Part shown: one piece after another, positions 61,211 to 64,000 of the stretch
How the letters are laid out: each line of letters begins with the position of its first letter
Position numbering within the stretch: the stretch's first letter is position 1
Assembly: GCF_025457425.1 (NCBI RefSeq)
Contig: NZ_JAMXIA010000001.1
Span: forward strand, 558,001 to 622,000
Direction: 5' to 3'
Source of the DNA: Chryseobacterium foetidum
GTDB taxonomy: Bacteria; Bacteroidota; Bacteroidia; Flavobacteriales; Weeksellaceae
Length of the DNA: 64,000 bases
Program-made: the position numbers and the translations under genes
The notes under the pieces: model-generated
Told to the model about the DNA's origin: nothing
Databases searched by the model: none
What the model saw: only the letters and a program-made list of their open reading frames with translations

Positions 61211-64000
61211 TTAAGCTGTTACAGGTCTTTTTGCAGGAGCATCGTCTCTGTCGAAAACTCTGTTGATTACAGCATTTTGGTTTTTCTCAAACATTTTATG
61301 ACTTCCTGGAGCCGGTGCACCACTTTGTACCGGAGAAACTACCTGAATTCCGGTATCTCTGAAATTTCTCAGGATATAAGACCACGCACCCATATTTTCA
61401 GGTTCTTCCTGAGCCCAAACCAATGAAGTTCTGTTTGAATATTTAGCAAATACAGCTTCGATAGCATCATTTTGAAGTGGATATAACTGTTCGAATCTTA
61501 CCAAGGCAACATTTTCGCAATTTAGTTCTTCTTTTTTAGCCAATAATTCAAAGTACAATTTACCTGAACACAATACTAATTTTTCAACTTTTGCAGGATC
61601 AGCTGTAGGATCATCTAAGATAGGTTGGAATCCTTTGTTTGAGAAATCTTCTAATGGAGAAACCACTTTTGGATGTCTTAACAGTGATTTCGGACTCATT
61701 ACAATCAATGGCTTTCTGAATGACCATTTCAACTGTCTTCTTAATAAATGGAAATAGTTGGCTGGTGAAGTGATATTCGCCACAACCATGTTTTCGTTAG
61801 CACAAAGTGTAAGGAATCTTTCCAGTCTTGCTGAAGAGTGCTCTGCCCCCTGACCTTCTGAACCGTGAGGCAACAACATTACCAAACCATCCTGAATCTT
61901 CCATTTTTCTTCTGCTGCAGCCAGATACTGGTCAACAATAATCTGAGCTCCATTTACGAAGTCTCCGAACTGAGCTTCCCAAATTGTCAGAGTATTTGGC
62001 GAAGCCATCGCATAACCATAATCAAATCCTAAAACTCCGTACTCGGAAAGGTGAGAATTGAAAACGTCAAATCTGCTGTCTGAAACTTCTTTTAAAGGAA
62101 CATATTCTTCTTCAGTATCTTCAGTTTTTACAACAGCGTGTCTGTGAGAGAATGTTCCTCTTTCCACATCTTCACCGGAAATTCTGATGTTGTGACCTTC
62201 TACCAAAAGTGTAGCATAAGCCAGCCATTCTCCAAGAGCCCAATCTAAATTGTTCCCTTCGATAGCTTTAATTCTGTTATCAAAAAGTCTCGTAATTTTG
62301 TTCAAGAACTTTTTATCAGCCGGAAGAGTTGACATTTTGATTGCCAATTCTTTCAGTTTTTCCAAGTCATATTTTGTATCAACAGCTTCCTGTACTGCAC
62401 CTCTTTTTCCGATTGGGAAATTGGTCCAGTCATCCGCCATGAAAATATCCATTACGTTTTTCTCGATTTCTTTAGAAGCATCAAAATCCTTATCTAAAAG
62501 TTCTTTGAAATCCGCTTCCATTTTAGCAATCAGATCATTGGAAACTACATTTTCTTTCAACAAAAGATCTTTGTATATTTCTCTTGGATTTGGGTGCTTG
62601 GAGATTTTCTTGTATAAATTAGGTTGGGTAAATCTCGGTTCATCCCCTTCGTTATGACCATATTTTCTGTATCCCAACAGATCGATGTAAACATCTTTAC
62701 CAAACTTAGCCCTGAAATCAGCGGCAAAATGAATTGCGTGAACAACAGCTTCTGCATCATCTGCGTTGACGTGCATCACCGGAGATTCTGTAACTTTTGC
62801 AATATCTGTACAGTAAGTAGAAGATCTCGCATCCATATAATTGGTGGTAAACGAAACCTGATTATTCACAACAATATGAACCGTTCCACCGGTCTTGTAA
62901 CCTTCCAAAGTCATCATCTGGGCAACCTCGTAAGCGATACCCTGACCAGCCAATGCACCGTCACCGTGAATGATGATTGGTAAAACTTTAGAATATTCTT
63001 TGTATTTATCATCCACTTTTGCACGGCAGATACCTTCCACCAAAGCGGCAACCGTTTCTAAGTGAGACGGGTTTGGAGTTAAATTGATAGAAACTTCTTC
63101 ACCCGAAGCCGTTTTTATTTTTTTAGATGAACCCAAGTGATATTTCACGTCACCTGAGAATACATCCTCTTCAAATTCTTTTCCTTCAAATTCCGAGAAA
63201 ATCTGTTTGTAAGATTTGCCAAAAATATTGGTCAACACATTCAGTCTTCCTCTGTGAGCCATCCCCAAAACAACCTCATCAACACCAAGCTGAGAAGATC
63301 TTGAGATCAACTGATCCAAAGCCGGAATTAAAGTTTCGCCACCTTCCAGTGAGAATCTTTTCTGACCTACGAATTTTGTATGAAGATAGTTTTCAAATGC
63401 AACAGCCTGATTTAATTTAAGTAAAATCTCAGTTTTTTCATTAGCATTAAGAACCGGATGATTTTCGTTCACCTGAATCCACTGCTTGATAAAATCTTTC
63501 TCTTTTACATTATTGATGTGCATATATTCTACCCCGATAGAATCGCAGTAGATGTTTTCAAGATGTGTAATGATTTCCTGTAATGAAGCAGGACCTTTCA
63601 TCCCTGTTTCAACGGCACAGTTGAAATTTGTGTTTAAATCTGACTTTTCAAGACCGAAATTTTCGATGTCCAAAGTTGGAGTGTGATGTCTTCTTTCACG
63701 TACAGGATTTGTTTTTGTGAAAAGGTGACCTCTCGTTCTGTACGCCTCAATAAGATTTACAACCTTAAACTCCTTCTTGATGTGCTCCGGAACTTCACCG
63801 TTTGAAGCTGCCTGTGCAATCTGCTGAACTGCCGCAGGAGAAGAATTCCCTGAATTTTTTATCTCACGGATGTCTTCTTCATCAGAATAGTTCTCTAACG
63901 CAAAATCAAAGCCTTGAAAAAAGGCTTTCCATGATGGTTCTAAAGAGTCCGGAAATTTCAGGTATTGTTGGTATAAATCCTCAATTAACTGAGAATGAGC
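61211..64000 (-). CDS. sucA: 2-oxoglutarate dehydrogenase E1 (cut by window edge)
   Basis: Thiamine-dependent E1 that decarboxylates 2-oxoglutarate. All but about the first ten residues are inside the window: the frame continues unbroken to 64000 from an internal Met at 63673, reading AHSQLIEDLYQQYLKFPDS at the edge. The TPP motif is HGDGALAGQGIAYE..VVNNQVSF. The transketolase-like C-terminal half shows LLPHGSEGQGAEHSS (including the pyrophosphate-binding His). The start codon is beyond the window. Confidence 0.96.
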   Translation of the reverse strand, partial: AHSQLIEDLYQQYLKFPDSLEPSWKAFFQGFDFALENYSDEEDIREIKNSGNSSPAAVQQIAQAASNGEVPEHIKKEFKVVNLIEAYRTRGHLFTKTNPVRERRHHTPTLDIENFGLEKSDLNTNFNCAVETGMKGPASLQEIITHLENIYCDSIGVEYMHINNVKEKDFIKQWIQVNENHPVLNANEKTEILLKLNQAVAFENYLHTKFVGQKRFSLEGGETLIPALDQLISRSSQLGVDEVVLGMAHRGRLNVLTNIFGKSYKQIFSEFEGKEFEEDVFSGDVKYHLGSSKKIKTASGEEVSINLTPNPSHLETVAALVEGICRAKVDDKYKEYSKVLPIIIHGDGALAGQGIAYEVAQMMTLEGYKTGGTVHIVVNNQVSFTTNYMDARSSTYCTDIAKVTESPVMHVNADDAEAVVHAIHFAADFRAKFGKDVYIDLLGYRKYGHNEGDEPRFTQPNLYKKISKHPNPREIYKDLLLKENVVSNDLIAKMEADFKELLDKDFDASKEIEKNVMDIFMADDWTNFPIGKRGAVQEAVDTKYDLEKLKELAIKMSTLPADKKFLNKITRLFDNRIKAIEGNNLDWALGEWLAYATLLVEGHNIRISGEDVERGTFSHRHAVVKTEDTEEEYVPLKEVSDSRFDVFNSHLSEYGVLGFDYGYAMASPNTLTIWEAQFGDFVNGAQIIVDQYLAAAEEKWKIQDGLVMLLPHGSEGQGAEHSSARLERFLTLCANENMVVANITSPANYFHLLRRQLKWSFRKPLIVMSPKSLLRHPKVVSPLEDFSNKGFQPILDDPTADPAKVEKLVLCSGKLYFELLAKKEELNCENVALVRFEQLYPLQNDAIEAVFAKYSNRTSLVWAQEEPENMGAWSYILRNFRDTGIQVVSPVQSGAPAPGSHKMFEKNQNAVINRVFDRDDAPAKRPVTA

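Overview
The window looks like chromosomal DNA from a Bacteroidota bacterium of the class Flavobacteriia, most like Chryseobacterium and relatives (Weeksellaceae). The evidence is a low G+C content, promoters of the Bacteroidota type (TTG or TTTG, about 20 bases, then TAnnTTTG), a type IX secretion sorting-domain protein, many small beta-barrel proteins with MKKLLLIA-type signal peptides, a mevalonate kinase, and an F-type ATP synthase whose genes are split between two loci. Genus is an inference from gene content. No rRNA, tRNA, prophage, classical IS transposase or CRISPR array was seen.

Layout. 1-823: start of atpD, cut by the left edge. 1.0-8 kb: ribF, a large secreted transglutaminase-fold protein, an MmcQ/YjbR protein, a DUF4920 protein and an M14 carboxypeptidase. 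8.0-8.8 kb: a long AT-rich non-coding region ending in three evenly spaced promoter-like repeats before an XRE-type regulator. 9.4-16 kb: proline dehydrogenase, UbiA-type prenyltransferase with mevalonate kinase, an MFS exporter, thiolase and small membrane proteins. 16.3-18.7 kb: an ECF sigma factor, a probable anti-sigma factor and an outer-membrane-type protein. 18.8-30.5 kb: nucleoside permease, bifunctional nuclease, etfBA, an SDR, a T9SS cargo protein, a dipeptidase, a lipoprotein, a methyltransferase, a GxxExxY-gene element, methylmalonyl-CoA mutase small subunit, a DivIC-like protein and uridine kinase. 30.6-31.4 kb: a toxin-antitoxin pair. 31.4-38.9 kb: clpS, a CNNM/CBS protein and atpGAHFEB. 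39.0-42.5 kb: ffh and three poorly known genes. 42.7-47.1 kb: six tandem beta-barrel genes. 47.2-53.9 kb: phoH, a SAM hydrolase, a 2-oxo-acid dehydrogenase E2 and a ClC transporter. 54.0-55.4 kb: rpsF-rpsR-rplI. 55.5-59.7 kb: thioredoxin-like protein, an acyltransferase/glycosyltransferase/endonuclease-V operon, an exonuclease and apaG. 59.8-64.0 kb: odhB and sucA, the latter cut by the right edge.

Most of the window is housekeeping: energy metabolism (ATP synthase, 2-oxoglutarate dehydrogenase, ETF, thiolase, mutase, proline oxidation), translation and protein export, and cell-envelope functions. The unusual signals lie mostly between genes. First, many intergenic regions carry tandem arrays with a strict 7-base period but different unit sequences; two arrays flank the toxin-antitoxin pair, and one forms the leader of an exonuclease gene. 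Second, a GxxExxY-family gene fills a 491-bp segment bounded by 31-bp inverted repeats (27 of 31 identical), one of which supplies the start codon of the next gene. Third, the toxin gene has ATC where its start codon is expected. Fourth, three of the six beta-barrel genes share a conserved promoter including its spacer, and neighbouring genes share copies of the same terminator.
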